DNA from: CAZPDM01 sp964585305
Lineage (GTDB): Bacteria > Planctomycetota > Uabimicrobiia > Uabimicrobiales > JABWCH01
Direction of reading: 5' to 3'
Length of the DNA: 12,843 bases
Assembly (NCBI GenBank): GCA_964585305.1
Contig: CAZPDM010000104.1
Span: 1 to 12,843 of the forward strand
The translations under genes were made by a program, and so were the position numbers. Positions 1-6,136 of this stretch are shown here, piece by piece (the first letter of the stretch is position 1; every line of letters begins with the position of its first letter). The notes below the pieces were generated by a model, which worked only from the letters and a program-made list of their open reading frames with translations, had not been told where the DNA came from and searched no databases.

Positions 1-233
1 GTTACGGGTGTCTCTACTGGTGTCGTCGGGGTTGTTACTGGTGTCTCTACTACTGTTGTTACGGGTGTCTCTACCACTGGAGTTGGAGTTGTTACTGGTG
101 TCTCTACTACTGGTGTCGTTGGGGTCGTTACTGGTGGAGTTGGGGACTCTACTGTTGTTACGGGTGTCTCTACCACTGGAGTTGGAGTTGTTGGGGTTGT
201 TACTGTTGCCTCTACTGGAGTTGGTGGAGTTGG
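1..233 (-). repeat. Imperfect tandem repeat encoding the Thr/Pro/Val-rich tail
   Basis: On the minus strand this stretch is a patchwork of short units read as VETPVTT, TPTTP and TPTPVV, in variable order, from about residue 180 of the thioredoxin-like protein to the window edge. Codon choice within the repeat is uniform (ACA CCA GTA ACA, GTAGAGACA), which suggests recent expansion by slippage. Only the 3' boundary is missing, so the full length is unknown. Such tails usually act as extended spacers through the cell wall or as glycosylation targets; here that is inference. Confidence 0.85.
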
Positions 234-770
234 TATTGTTTCAACTAAAGGAATTTTTGTAGAAACTTGACTAGGAGCTATGTTAGGTGTTGTAACTGGT
301 GTTGCACTTACAGCAGAATTTTTATGTTGATTAAGAGTATTTTCTAAAATAGTTAAAAATAATTTTATTTCATAAAATCCTTCTGCGCGTGCATATTCTT
401 GTCCTTCTGGAGACAAAAATAGTATAGTCGGATAACCTGCAACACGATATTTTATAATTTCTTGAGCATTTTGAGAACTATCTAATTTAGCAAAAACAAA
501 ACGATCTCGATAGGCTTGTACTTCAGAACTTGATAATGTTACTGCTTCCATTTTACGACAAAAAACACAACCTTGCATGGATACTTCAACCATAACTGGC
601 AAATTACGTTCCTGAGCATCTTTCATTGCTGAAGTAAGCGTTTTATGCCAATCTTGAAATTTTGTTACATCTGGCTGGTATTTGAAATACATACTTATAT
701 ACCAAGCCGTTATAACTACTAATAACGCAATAATTACCACTACTATTTTTTTTGCGATTTTTTTAAACAT
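1..770 (-). CDS. Membrane-anchored thioredoxin-like protein with Thr/Pro/Val-rich repeat tail (3' end cut off)
   Basis: The frame opens at ATG 768-770 and stays open for 256 codons to the window edge, so the C-terminus is missing. Residues 9-29 form one hydrophobic segment (signal anchor), so the rest probably faces the periplasm. A thioredoxin-fold domain covers about residues 38-147. It has Trp41 and an active site Cys68-Val-Phe-Cys71 in the context QGCVFCRKME, followed by the cis-proline motif GYPT with Pro114. This resembles the Thioredoxin_7/DsbD-gamma-like group, which exchanges thiols and disulfides in the envelope; the partner is unknown. From about residue 153 the chain becomes a low-complexity tail built from VETPVTT and TPTP units. 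A Shine-Dalgarno AAGGGG lies 7 bases before the ATG. The opposite strand is also open across the tail because the repeat lacks stops there; I read that as a shadow. Confidence 0.88.
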   Translation of the reverse strand, partial: MFKKIAKKIVVVIIALLVVITAWYISMYFKYQPDVTKFQDWHKTLTSAMKDAQERNLPVMVEVSMQGCVFCRKMEAVTLSSSEVQAYRDRFVFAKLDSSQNAQEIIKYRVAGYPTILFLSPEGQEYARAEGFYEIKLFLTILENTLNQHKNSAVSATPVTTPNIAPSQVSTKIPLVETIPTPPTPVEATVTTPTTPTPVVETPVTTVESPTPPVTTPTTPVVETPVTTPTPVVETPVTTVVETPVTTPTTPVETPV

Positions 771-1036
771 GACAATCCCCTTGGAAAGGATAATTTCTTA
801 ATCAAAGTTGCTAAAAGACATACTCTCCGCCATAAATAAATGGCTGGAGTCTCTCAAGGTGGGAAAAAATTGGTTCTTTAAATTTTAATAATGATGAACC
901 AATTTTTTCCATGAAAAATTTTTGAAGCCCTACGGGCTTATTATTAGGAGTGCTTTCATCGCCACCCTAAAGAGTTAGCGATTTCTCGCACTTTTTTTTA
1001 AAAAGAAATATTCAACTCACAACTTTTTATACAAAA
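771..1036. other. Intergenic region with stacked inverted repeats
   Basis: No convincing gene was found between the thioredoxin-like gene and the kdsB terminator. It holds a perfect 15-bp inverted repeat (arms 862-876 and 896-910, 19-base loop) and a 6-bp hairpin with a 3-base loop (925-930 with 934-939). It also holds a two-part stem (950-953 with 988-991, and 958-962 with 978-982) followed directly by eight T on the plus strand (992-999). The last looks like a plus-strand terminator although no plus-strand gene is evident. A minus-strand ORF of 33 codons (811-912) overlaps the large inverted repeat and has no Shine-Dalgarno. The promoter of the thioredoxin-like gene should lie here, but no box pair is clear. 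Confidence 0.6.
862..910. repeat. Perfect 15-bp inverted repeat
   Basis: Arms GGAAAAAATTGGTTC (862-876) and GAACCAATTTTTTCC (896-910) are exact reverse complements around a 19-base AT-rich loop. On the minus strand it lies about 90-140 bases upstream of the thioredoxin-like gene start. It could be a leader hairpin, a protein-binding site or part of a small RNA. The poly-A/T at the arm ends could support termination in either direction, but there is no longer U run after it. Confidence 0.7.
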
Positions 1037-1063
1037 AAGGCCGCAATAAAATTTGGCGGCCTT
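1037..1063 (-). terminator. Rho-independent terminator of kdsB
   Basis: Arms AAGGCCGC (1037-1044) and GCGGCCTT (1056-1063) form an 8-bp GC-rich stem with an 11-base loop. On the minus strand the stem is followed by a U-rich run (TTTTTTG) at 1036-1031. It begins 45 bases past the kdsB stop codon, so it closes the kdsB transcript and isolates the thioredoxin-like gene from it. Confidence 0.88.
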
Positions 1064-1107
1064 ATTCAATAGAAAATTAAAACATTTTTTTATAAAATTG
1101 CAAGAAG

Positions 1108-1848
1108 TTATTTTATTTTTTTTGATTGAAAACGGGAAACAAAATCTCGGTAATCATCAGGAGTATCAATTCCCTTAGCACGATAATTTGTAACTGCGGT
1201 CAAAATTTTATACCCATTCTCTAAAACACGCAATTGTTCTAACTTTTCAATCTTTTCCAATAAAGAAGGTTCCAAAGAGGAATAATTAAGCAAAAATGAC
1301 CTTCGGTACGCATAAATACCAATATGCCCCATATATTCAAAATTTGGAGTATTATGAGTATCTCGTATAAAAGGGATAGCAGCACGTGAAAAGTACATCG
1401 CAAAACCTTTATGATCGCGTACGACTTTTACAACATTTGGATTTGCTGCCATTGCTACATCAATAGGATATACTAAAGTACCAACCATAACGTCTTGATG
1501 CTGTTGCATGAGAGAAATAATTTGATCAATAACTTCTCCAGTAATTTCCGGTTCATCACCTTGAACATTGATAAAAATATCTCCCATAACACGCATGGCA
1601 ACTTCTGCCATCCGATCTGTACCACTCTGATGAGTTGCAAGAGTCATCTCAACTTTACCACCAAAATCCTTTACAGCATCATAAATACGATGATCATCTG
1701 TTGCAACAATAATTTCATCTGCCAGCTTGGATTGTTTTGCTCCATAATAAACATGTTCTATTAAATACTGCCCTGTTTCGCGTAATAAAGCTTTAGCAGG
1801 TAATCTCGAAGAAGCATATCTAGCAGGAATAACAATAATTGCAGAAAT
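1108..1848 (-). CDS. kdsB: 3-deoxy-manno-octulosonate cytidylyltransferase (CMP-KDO synthetase), AUU start
   Basis: KdsB makes CMP-KDO from CTP and KDO in the cytoplasm, the activated sugar for lipopolysaccharide inner core. The product is 246 residues, normal for the family, and is recognisable end to end. Seen are the nucleotide-binding stretch IPARYASSRLPAK (7-19), IIVATD (46-51), HQSGTDR (73-79), VQGDEP (95-100, metal-binding Asp98), NPNVVKVV, FSRAAIP, and the C-terminal GIDTPDD with Asp228. No ATG, GTG or TTG occurs in frame between the preceding TAA (1879-1881) and the conserved N-terminus. The codon at the family start position is ATT (1846-1848), giving (M)SAIIVIPARYAS, with AAGGAG 7 bases upstream. 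Starting at the first in-frame ATG (1645-1647) would delete 67 residues including the nucleotide-binding motif. It follows the lipoprotein gene by 30 bases, so the two are probably cotranscribed. Confidence 0.93.
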   Translation of the reverse strand: MSAIIVIPARYASSRLPAKALLRETGQYLIEHVYYGAKQSKLADEIIVATDDHRIYDAVKDFGGKVEMTLATHQSGTDRMAEVAMRVMGDIFINVQGDEPEITGEVIDQIISLMQQHQDVMVGTLVYPIDVAMAANPNVVKVVRDHKGFAMYFSRAAIPFIRDTHNTPNFEYMGHIGIYAYRRSFLLNYSSLEPSLLEKIEKLEQLRVLENGYKILTAVTNYRAKGIDTPDDYRDFVSRFQSKKIK

Positions 1849-1861
1849 TGGAATTCTCCTT
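1846..1861 (-). promoter_or_regulatory. kdsB ribosome binding site with AUU start codon
   Basis: AAGGAG (1856-1861) is followed by a 7-base spacer and ATT (1846-1848). The spacing is ideal, and the ATT is at the position of the initiator Met of E. coli KdsB (MSFVVIIPARYAS against [ATT]SAIIVIPARYAS). Another in-frame ATT (1852-1854) is only one base from the Shine-Dalgarno and is unlikely to be used. Confidence 0.75.
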
Positions 1862-1878
1862 AAAAGAACTACAAAAAT

Positions 1879-2547
1879 TTATTTTCGTTGCAAATTTTGT
1901 GGACTTTGTTCCAATTGTCTTTGTTTCTCTTGAAACATTTTTTGTCCATCAATATTATATAAAACTTGCATAGGATTATAGCCTGTCGCATGAGCTTGAA
2001 GAATATAAGATTTTAAAATACGATATGTTTGTGCTTTTTGTGTTTCTTGGCGTGCTTCATTTGTTAATTTTTCATCTCGTAATAAAGTTGACCATTGCCC
2101 ATTATCTTCTAAAAATATAGCATCTCGTTCTGGCCATTGTGGATTACTAAAATGCCGAGGAGTACAAGATTCTGCAAAATTCTGAAAAGCATATTTTTCA
2201 AATAATCCAAGCAATTTAGCCATAACAATATCTTCTACAATCACAACAACCGTATTCGTATCAAACGATAACTCAGAAGATTTATATTTTAAAGAAGAAA
2301 GCGGCACTTCATCCCGAGATTGTTCTTTTGCAAAATCTTGTAAAGAAAGATATTGCTTATTGCTTTGATTAACTAAAACAACATTGCTTTTCTTTTCTTG
2401 TCCTAAGATAGCAATTCTAATATTTCCAATATTTGCAGGGTTAATATATGGAACACCATCATCTTCATTATGCTGTTGTAATGAACAACTGCATAATGAA
2501 ATAATAATAGTAATTCCCACTATACTGTATAAAAAAAATTTTAGCAT
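1879..2547 (-). CDS. Putative lipoprotein of unknown function
   Basis: The 222-residue product starts with a short basic end, a hydrophobic core and a lipobox-like Leu-Cys-Ser-Cys ending at Cys21, so it is probably a lipoprotein facing the periplasm. After the anchor come a polar acidic linker (HNEDD), a mixed segment with a strongly hydrophobic strand (TNTVVVIVEDIV, about 97-108), and a charged Gln/Lys-rich C-terminal helix. I do not recognise a family. The start is supported by GAGGT 11 bases upstream of ATG 2545-2547. It lies 30 bases upstream of kdsB in the same direction and about 100 bases downstream of the LPP20-like gene, from which it is separated by a hairpin. Cotranscription with kdsB could suggest an envelope role, but that is inference only. 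Confidence 0.8.
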   Translation of the reverse strand: MLKFFLYSIVGITIIISLCSCSLQQHNEDDGVPYINPANIGNIRIAILGQEKKSNVVLVNQSNKQYLSLQDFAKEQSRDEVPLSSLKYKSSELSFDTNTVVVIVEDIVMAKLLGLFEKYAFQNFAESCTPRHFSNPQWPERDAIFLEDNGQWSTLLRDEKLTNEARQETQKAQTYRILKSYILQAHATGYNPMQVLYNIDGQKMFQEKQRQLEQSPQNLQRK

Positions 2548-2582
2548 ATAATAACTACCTCAAAATTTTTTTAAATACTAAT

Positions 2583-2615
2583 AGGGAACTTAAGACAAAA
2601 GTCTCAAAGTTCCCT
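2583..2615 (-). terminator. Hairpin after the LPP20-like gene
   Basis: AGGGAACTT (2583-2591) pairs with AAGTTCCCT (2607-2615) in a 9-bp stem, and the inner segment extends it (GAGAC with GTCTT on the minus strand, one bulge). It starts 31 bases beyond the stop codon of the upstream gene. The minus-strand tail is A/T-rich without a clean U run, while the plus-strand side reads TTGTTTTATATATTTTT. It may be a partial terminator or a 3'-end stabiliser, so read-through into the lipoprotein gene is possible. Confidence 0.6.
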
Positions 2616-2646
2616 TGTTTTATATATTTTTAGAAAAATACATTTT

Positions 2647-4404
2647 TTACTTAAATGTCCCGCTTCCAGTGGCTTTAATAAGAGAATCTTTATGATAGTT
2701 ATAAATATTTTTCATTTCATTCGGAGAAATTTTAGTTTTATATTGGCGTGCTTGTTGTTCTAAGAATTCTACAAAATCTTTGGTATTGATGACTACATCT
2801 ACTTCACATGTTCCATCTGGTAAATATCGAGTAGCAACAGTTTGCGCACCACGAAGGAAACCACTAACTTCTCCTTGTATTTCATCACTTTCAGCAACAA
2901 AATTCTGAACTAAAGTTGTAGAATTGATTCGAATTCCATGTATCGTTTCTAGCAATTGACGATAGCCATCCATTGTTGCAGCACGCTTTGCCATCAATTT
3001 TTGTGTTCCTGTTGCATTTTTCCATACATTATTATTTTCAAGAACATCTGCTAATTTTCTTTGTAATTCACTATTTTCTCTAGCTAAATTTTGGTTTACT
3101 TGAGATAGACTATTATTATTCGCGGATAATCTGGCAATTTCTGCTTGTAAATATTGTATATTTTTATTTTGCTCTTTTAATTGATTATTCTCCACAAGCA
3201 ATTCATCATATTTTTGTCGGTAGGATTGCATCATAGTAATTGTTTGCTGTATGGATATATTCTGCTGTTTCAATTGGCTATTCTCTCTCACTAATTCATC
3301 ATATTTTTGTCGATAGCTTTGAAGATCAGCAATTGTATTTTGTAAACTCATCAATTGGTTTTTGGTATCATTTGCTTGATTATAAGCATTTGCTAATTCA
3401 AGAGAGGTTTGTTTTTGCTTGCCTTCTAGTATATTATATTTTGCAAGTAATGTATTATATTTAGACTCTAATGAATTGTGTTTTTGAACTAATACTGCGT
3501 TTTGAGATTCTAATGAATCGCATTTTTGAACTAATACTGAGTTTTGAGATTCTAATGAATTGCATTTTTGAGCTAATACTGCGTTTTGAGATTCTAATGA
3601 ATTGCATTTTTGAACTAATGCTGCGTTTTGAGATTCTAATGAATTGCATTTTTGAACTAATGCTGCGTTTTGAGTATTTAAATTATTATAATCTTGTCGG
3701 AAAGGAAGAAGTTCTTGATAACTTCCTTTTAAACTAGTTAGCTCATTTTTTAAATTATAATTTTCTTGTTTTAAAGAGATAATTTCATTTTCTTTATTTT
3801 GTAAAACTACTTTTAACCGGCTATTTTCTTGGCTTGTAGTATTAAATTGTCCTTGATAACCTTGGGAAATTTGCAATTGTTGCGATAAGGATTCCACCTG
3901 TGCTTTAAGATTTGCAATTTCATCACGTAAGGATTGTACTTGTTGAGCATTTAATCCATCTGGTCTTGCTCCGCCGCCTGTAGCACGGAAAATTCTATTT
4001 TGGTTGAATTGAGCCATATTATCAAAATTTGTACTTTGATATTTATTGCTATTATATTGACTTTGAGATATTTTTAAAAAGCCAATCATATCATTTAAGT
4101 TAAGTTGGACATCTACTTCACAAGTCCCATCCGGCAAATAGCGAGTTGCAACAACTTGTGCTCCTCTCATTACAAAAGAGTCTAAATTTGCTCGAATTTC
4201 ATCGTTTTCTGTAACAAAATCTTTAACAGTAGTTTGAGCATCAATTCGAACACCTTGTATTGTTTCAGCTAATTGTCGATAAGCATCTAACATTGCTGCT
4301 CTGCGAGCCATCAATCTTTTTTGCCCATCAGTATAATAGCTTTCTTGCGCAAGAGAAGATAGTATAAAACATACTATCAAGATACAAAAAATAAATTTTT
4401 TCAT
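2647..4404 (-). CDS. Secreted protein with two LPP20-like modules flanking a long coiled coil
   Basis: The 585-residue product begins MKKFIFCILI and has a signal peptide ending near LAQ-ES (about residue 20). I chose ATG 4402-4404 because AGGAG lies 8 bases before it; an ATG nine codons upstream would encode the Shine-Dalgarno and spoil the signal peptide. Residues about 27-145 and 465-585 are two copies of one module. Shared motifs are QK/RLMA-RAA, DAYRQL/DGYRQL, TIxGxRI, VxNFV/VKDFV, RGAQxVATRYLPDGTCEVDV and a terminal ATGxG. This matches the LPP20-type exported-protein family; its biochemical role is unknown. Between them lies a Gln/Asn/Leu/Lys-rich coiled coil with five 14-residue units (two heptads each, about 244-314) and two copies of QSYRQKYDEL. 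It probably acts as a rod or spacer in the envelope. It has its own likely promoter and ends at the 2583-2615 hairpin. Confidence 0.85.
   Translation of the reverse strand: MKKFIFCILIVCFILSSLAQESYYTDGQKRLMARRAAMLDAYRQLAETIQGVRIDAQTTVKDFVTENDEIRANLDSFVMRGAQVVATRYLPDGTCEVDVQLNLNDMIGFLKISQSQYNSNKYQSTNFDNMAQFNQNRIFRATGGGARPDGLNAQQVQSLRDEIANLKAQVESLSQQLQISQGYQGQFNTTSQENSRLKVVLQNKENEIISLKQENYNLKNELTSLKGSYQELLPFRQDYNNLNTQNAALVQKCNSLESQNAALVQKCNSLESQNAVLAQKCNSLESQNSVLVQKCDSLESQNAVLVQKHNSLESKYNTLLAKYNILEGKQKQTSLELANAYNQANDTKNQLMSLQNTIADLQSYRQKYDELVRENSQLKQQNISIQQTITMMQSYRQKYDELLVENNQLKEQNKNIQYLQAEIARLSANNNSLSQVNQNLARENSELQRKLADVLENNNVWKNATGTQKLMAKRAATMDGYRQLLETIHGIRINSTTLVQNFVAESDEIQGEVSGFLRGAQTVATRYLPDGTCEVDVVINTKDFVEFLEQQARQYKTKISPNEMKNIYNYHKDSLIKATGSGTFK
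3465..3674 (-). repeat. Five tandem 42-bp repeats encoding 14-residue coiled-coil units
   Basis: Units start at 3465, 3507, 3549, 3591 and 3633, each 42 bp with only a few substitutions. Translated, each is close to NSLESQNAALVQKC, exactly two heptads with hydrophobic residues in register, so copy-number change keeps both reading frame and coiled-coil phase. The repeats also stay open in two other frames, which creates spurious ORFs on both strands. Confidence 0.95.
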
Positions 4405-4466
4405 CAGCAAATCTCCTAAAATTTTTAGCAAAACATTCTTGTTATTTTTAGATAAAATCTAAACAA

Positions 4467-4495
4467 ATTATCGCAAAAAATCAGCCAAAAAACAA
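4467..4495 (-). promoter_or_regulatory. Likely sigma70-type promoter of the LPP20-like gene
   Basis: On the minus strand TTGTTT (4490-4495) and GATAAT (4467-4472) are separated by 17 bases and lie about 60 bases before the start codon at 4404. In such AT-rich DNA box matches are common, so this is a candidate only. Beyond it, 4496-4671 holds only AT-rich sequence with no gene or clear structure. Confidence 0.45.
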
Positions 4496-4671
4496 TAAAG
4501 TTTGATTTTTTCTATTTAAAAAAGAATATATGTTTTAACATATTATTTTATAAATAGATACACAATTTTTTTTCTTTATTTTCGCCTCTATGTCTCATAT
4601 TTTTTAGTCTCATATTATTGTTGATGTCCTTCTTTATAATCATAAATTATCTTTTTTTATACACACAAAAA

Positions 4672-4709
4672 AATAAAAACCTATAGGATAGTATCTATAA
4701 GTTTTTATT
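4672..4709 (-). terminator. Strong bidirectional hairpin closing the microcompartment/PTS transcript
   Basis: Arms AATAAAAACCTATAG (4672-4686) and CTATAAGTTTTTATT (4695-4709) pair over 15 positions with one C-A mismatch and an 8-base loop. T runs follow on both strands: TTTTTT from 4710 on plus, TTTTTTT on minus just below 4672. It lies about 140 bases beyond the PTS IIA-like stop and separates it from the LPP20-like gene. Between them, 4710-4848 has no convincing gene. A minus-strand ORF of 67 codons there runs straight through this hairpin and is rejected. Confidence 0.75.
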
Positions 4710-4760
4710 TTTTTTAATATATTTTTGGGAAAGGAAGGTAGGAAAAAAATAATAGTTTGT

Positions 4761-4784
4761 CTCATTCTACCGTCCTTGAATGAG
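4761..4784. repeat. Short inverted repeat after the PTS IIA-like gene
   Basis: CTCATTC (4761-4767) and GAATGAG (4778-4784) are exact reverse complements around a 10-base loop, about 65 bases past the PTS IIA-like stop. There is no adjacent U run in either direction. It may be a 3'-UTR hairpin or a chance palindrome. Confidence 0.4.
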
Positions 4785-4848
4785 GACTTGAAGTATTGTA
4801 AAGTAAAACTTTTAATATAGAATAAGTCAATCTTAAATATCAAAAATA

Positions 4849-5457
4849 TTATTTCTTTCGGATGGTTGAACCATCCTCCATTTCTTCGTTTGATGCATCT
4901 TGATTATCATCCCAATCTTCATAAGCAGGAACTTTTTGATACCAGCATGTTTCATCTAAAATTCTAATGATTTCACCTTTAGTAGTTGCAGATAATAATC
5001 TTTTTTTAGTATGGTATGCTGGATTTAAAAATCCCTCTGCTATTTTTTTATAAATTTGTAAATATAAACGATCATCATAAGAAGGACCAACCATGCCAAT
5101 AAAAATTCGCACTTTTTCATTATCGGGAGCTTCGTAATCTACGCCTGGAGGTAAACAGCGTATAAAACATAATGTCAAAACTCTTGCTTGTAATGTGCGT
5201 GCATGAGGAATCGCAAGATTTTCACCAATTGCGCCGGAAACACGATGATCGTTATATTCAAGTTCAGAGTATAGCCGGCTAGAATTGATAACATTTCCAG
5301 AATTAGTTAATAAATCAGTAATAGTCTGCAAAATACCTTCATGAATTTTAGCTCGAAGCTCTCTAGGGCTGCATGGTTCTTCTTCGTCTGGATAAAGTTT
5401 ACTAGTATCATAATCTAGTAAAACACTATCTGCATGAAGCCACTGATTAAACGGCAT
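4849..5457 (-). CDS. PTS IIA-like (PtsN/fructose-type, EIIA-2) domain protein
   Basis: The 202-residue product has a PTS_EIIA type-2 domain at about 35-170. The phosphorylatable histidine lies in the hallmark NLAIPHART (His85), followed by the ARVLTLCFIRCLPPGVDYEAPDNEKVRIFI pattern split around Gly105-Val-Asp and a second histidine near 149. In this family the His takes phosphate from HPr or NPr, and stand-alone members such as PtsN regulate rather than transport. No IIB or IIC domain is fused or adjacent. The N-terminus (1-34) and the acidic C-terminus (181-202, DWDDNQDASNEEMEDG) are extensions beyond the domain. It follows the second BMC-T gene by 98 bases and precedes the strong hairpin, so it is probably the last gene of the microcompartment operon and may link it to phosphotransfer signalling (inference). 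ATG 5455-5457 is the only usable start after an in-frame TAA upstream. Confidence 0.88.
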   Translation of the reverse strand: MPFNQWLHADSVLLDYDTSKLYPDEEEPCSPRELRAKIHEGILQTITDLLTNSGNVINSSRLYSELEYNDHRVSGAIGENLAIPHARTLQARVLTLCFIRCLPPGVDYEAPDNEKVRIFIGMVGPSYDDRLYLQIYKKIAEGFLNPAYHTKKRLLSATTKGEIIRILDETCWYQKVPAYEDWDDNQDASNEEMEDGSTIRKK

Positions 5458-5495
5458 AAAATATTCATAGCCTATTTTTAGGCTATGCTCCTTTC
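5455..5495 (-). promoter_or_regulatory. Split ribosome binding site: Shine-Dalgarno, hairpin, then start codon
   Basis: GGAG (5488-5491, within AAAGGAG) sits 30 bases from the ATG at 5455-5457, too far for normal initiation. Exactly between them is a perfect 9-bp hairpin, arms 5466-5474 and 5479-5487 with a 4-base loop. When folded, only 8 bases (5458-5465) separate GGAG from the ATG. A hairpin that shortens this distance is known from phage T4 gene 38. Here it would make translation of the PTS IIA-like protein depend on RNA folding. Confidence 0.6.
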
Positions 5496-5509
5496 TTTAA
5501 GAAATTTTT

Positions 5510-5543
5510 CGACTACAAATTATTTCAAATAATTTTGTAGCCG
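5510..5543 (-). terminator. Intercistronic hairpin between BMC-T and PTS IIA-like gene
   Basis: On the minus strand CGGCTACAAAATTATT pairs with AATAATTTGTAGTCG in a 15-bp stem with one G-U pair and one bulged A around a short loop. It begins 12 bases beyond the BMC-T stop. The following sequence is AAAAATTTC, not a U run, so it more likely protects the upstream mRNA end or weakly attenuates than fully terminates. Confidence 0.45.
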
Positions 5544-5555
5544 AAAACTATAAAC

Positions 5556-6104
5556 TTATTTTAAAAATTGCAATACTTCTGGTCGGGCTTGTGGAATGAC
5601 TATTCTTTCAATAATTCCTTTGTGCTGGATAGTACGACAGCCAGCTGTAATAGCGGCTTCAACATCAGCAATCTCGCCTTCAATAACAAAATAAGCCTTT
5701 CCACCAATCCCTTTTGCCAGTTGAATTTTTAATAATTTAACTTTGCTGGTTTTTAGTGCTGCATCTGCTGCAACTATTGCTGTAGCACATGTTGCCAACT
5801 CTAATATCCCTAAAGATTCTAATTGATTTGTAGAAATTTCTTTAGATAATGCTGGTATAATTTCAGGATGAATGTTGGGTAAAATAAAGGAATCTAACAA
5901 ACATTTATCTGCTATTTCTCTACCAATAAAGCTGGCACTACGAACATCTTCGACTTCTCCTGTGAATCCAATTAAATATTTTCCCGAGCTTACTGTATGC
6001 GCAAACAGGATTTTTACAATTGCTTTTTTTACTAAAGCATCTAAAACTTGGATTCCTTTAGCTATAGCGTTTAATTCTAAAAAGCCAACACAAATAGGAT
6101 TCAT
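5556..6104 (-). CDS. Tandem-domain microcompartment shell protein (BMC-T, single-layer, HO T1-like)
   Basis: The 182-residue product contains two canonical BMC (Pfam PF00936) domains. Domain 1 (about 5-85) starts VGFLELNAIAKGI and has pore loop Ser39-Ser-Gly-Lys42. Domain 2 (about 97-180) starts LGILELATCATAI and has pore loop Gly-Ile-Gly-Gly-Lys (132-136). Three such chains form a pseudohexameric shell tile. Order and motifs (VSSGK in domain 1, GIxGKAxF in domain 2) match the H. ochraceum BMC-T1 sequence as I recall it, the single-layer unpermuted type. It is shorter than HO T1, mainly at the N-terminus and inter-domain linker. AAGGA lies 11 bases before the ATG. It follows the permuted BMC-T by 32 bases in the same operon. 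Confidence 0.93.
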   Translation of the reverse strand: MNPICVGFLELNAIAKGIQVLDALVKKAIVKILFAHTVSSGKYLIGFTGEVEDVRSASFIGREIADKCLLDSFILPNIHPEIIPALSKEISTNQLESLGILELATCATAIVAADAALKTSKVKLLKIQLAKGIGGKAYFVIEGEIADVEAAITAGCRTIQHKGIIERIVIPQARPEVLQFLK

Positions 6105-6136
6105 GGCTTTTTTTTCCTTTTTAAGAGAGTATGTCT

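Noticed and set aside
8..262. Plus-strand ORF of 84 codons rich in Leu, Val and Ser
   Set aside because: It is the reverse reading of the Thr/Pro/Val repeat that codes for the tail of the minus-strand thioredoxin-like protein. It has no start signal and no recognisable content.
771..1036. Riboswitch or known housekeeping RNA (fluoride, c-di-GMP, 6S, SRP, RNase P, tmRNA) in the intergenic region
   Set aside because: I compared the segment from memory with the conserved cores of these classes and found only isolated short resemblances, such as GGCGATG, not the required core arrangement.
3461..3737. ORFs on both strands with exact internal repeats (FIRISKRSISSKMQ on minus, MNCIFELILRFEIL on plus)
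   Set aside because: Both are other-frame readings of the 42-bp repeat inside the coiled-coil gene, which is open in several frames because its length is a multiple of three and no stop arises.
4640..4843. Minus-strand ORF of 67 codons between the PTS IIA-like and LPP20-like genes
   Set aside because: It runs through the strong hairpin at 4672-4709, has Phe/Ile/Lys composition typical of random AT-rich DNA and lacks a Shine-Dalgarno.
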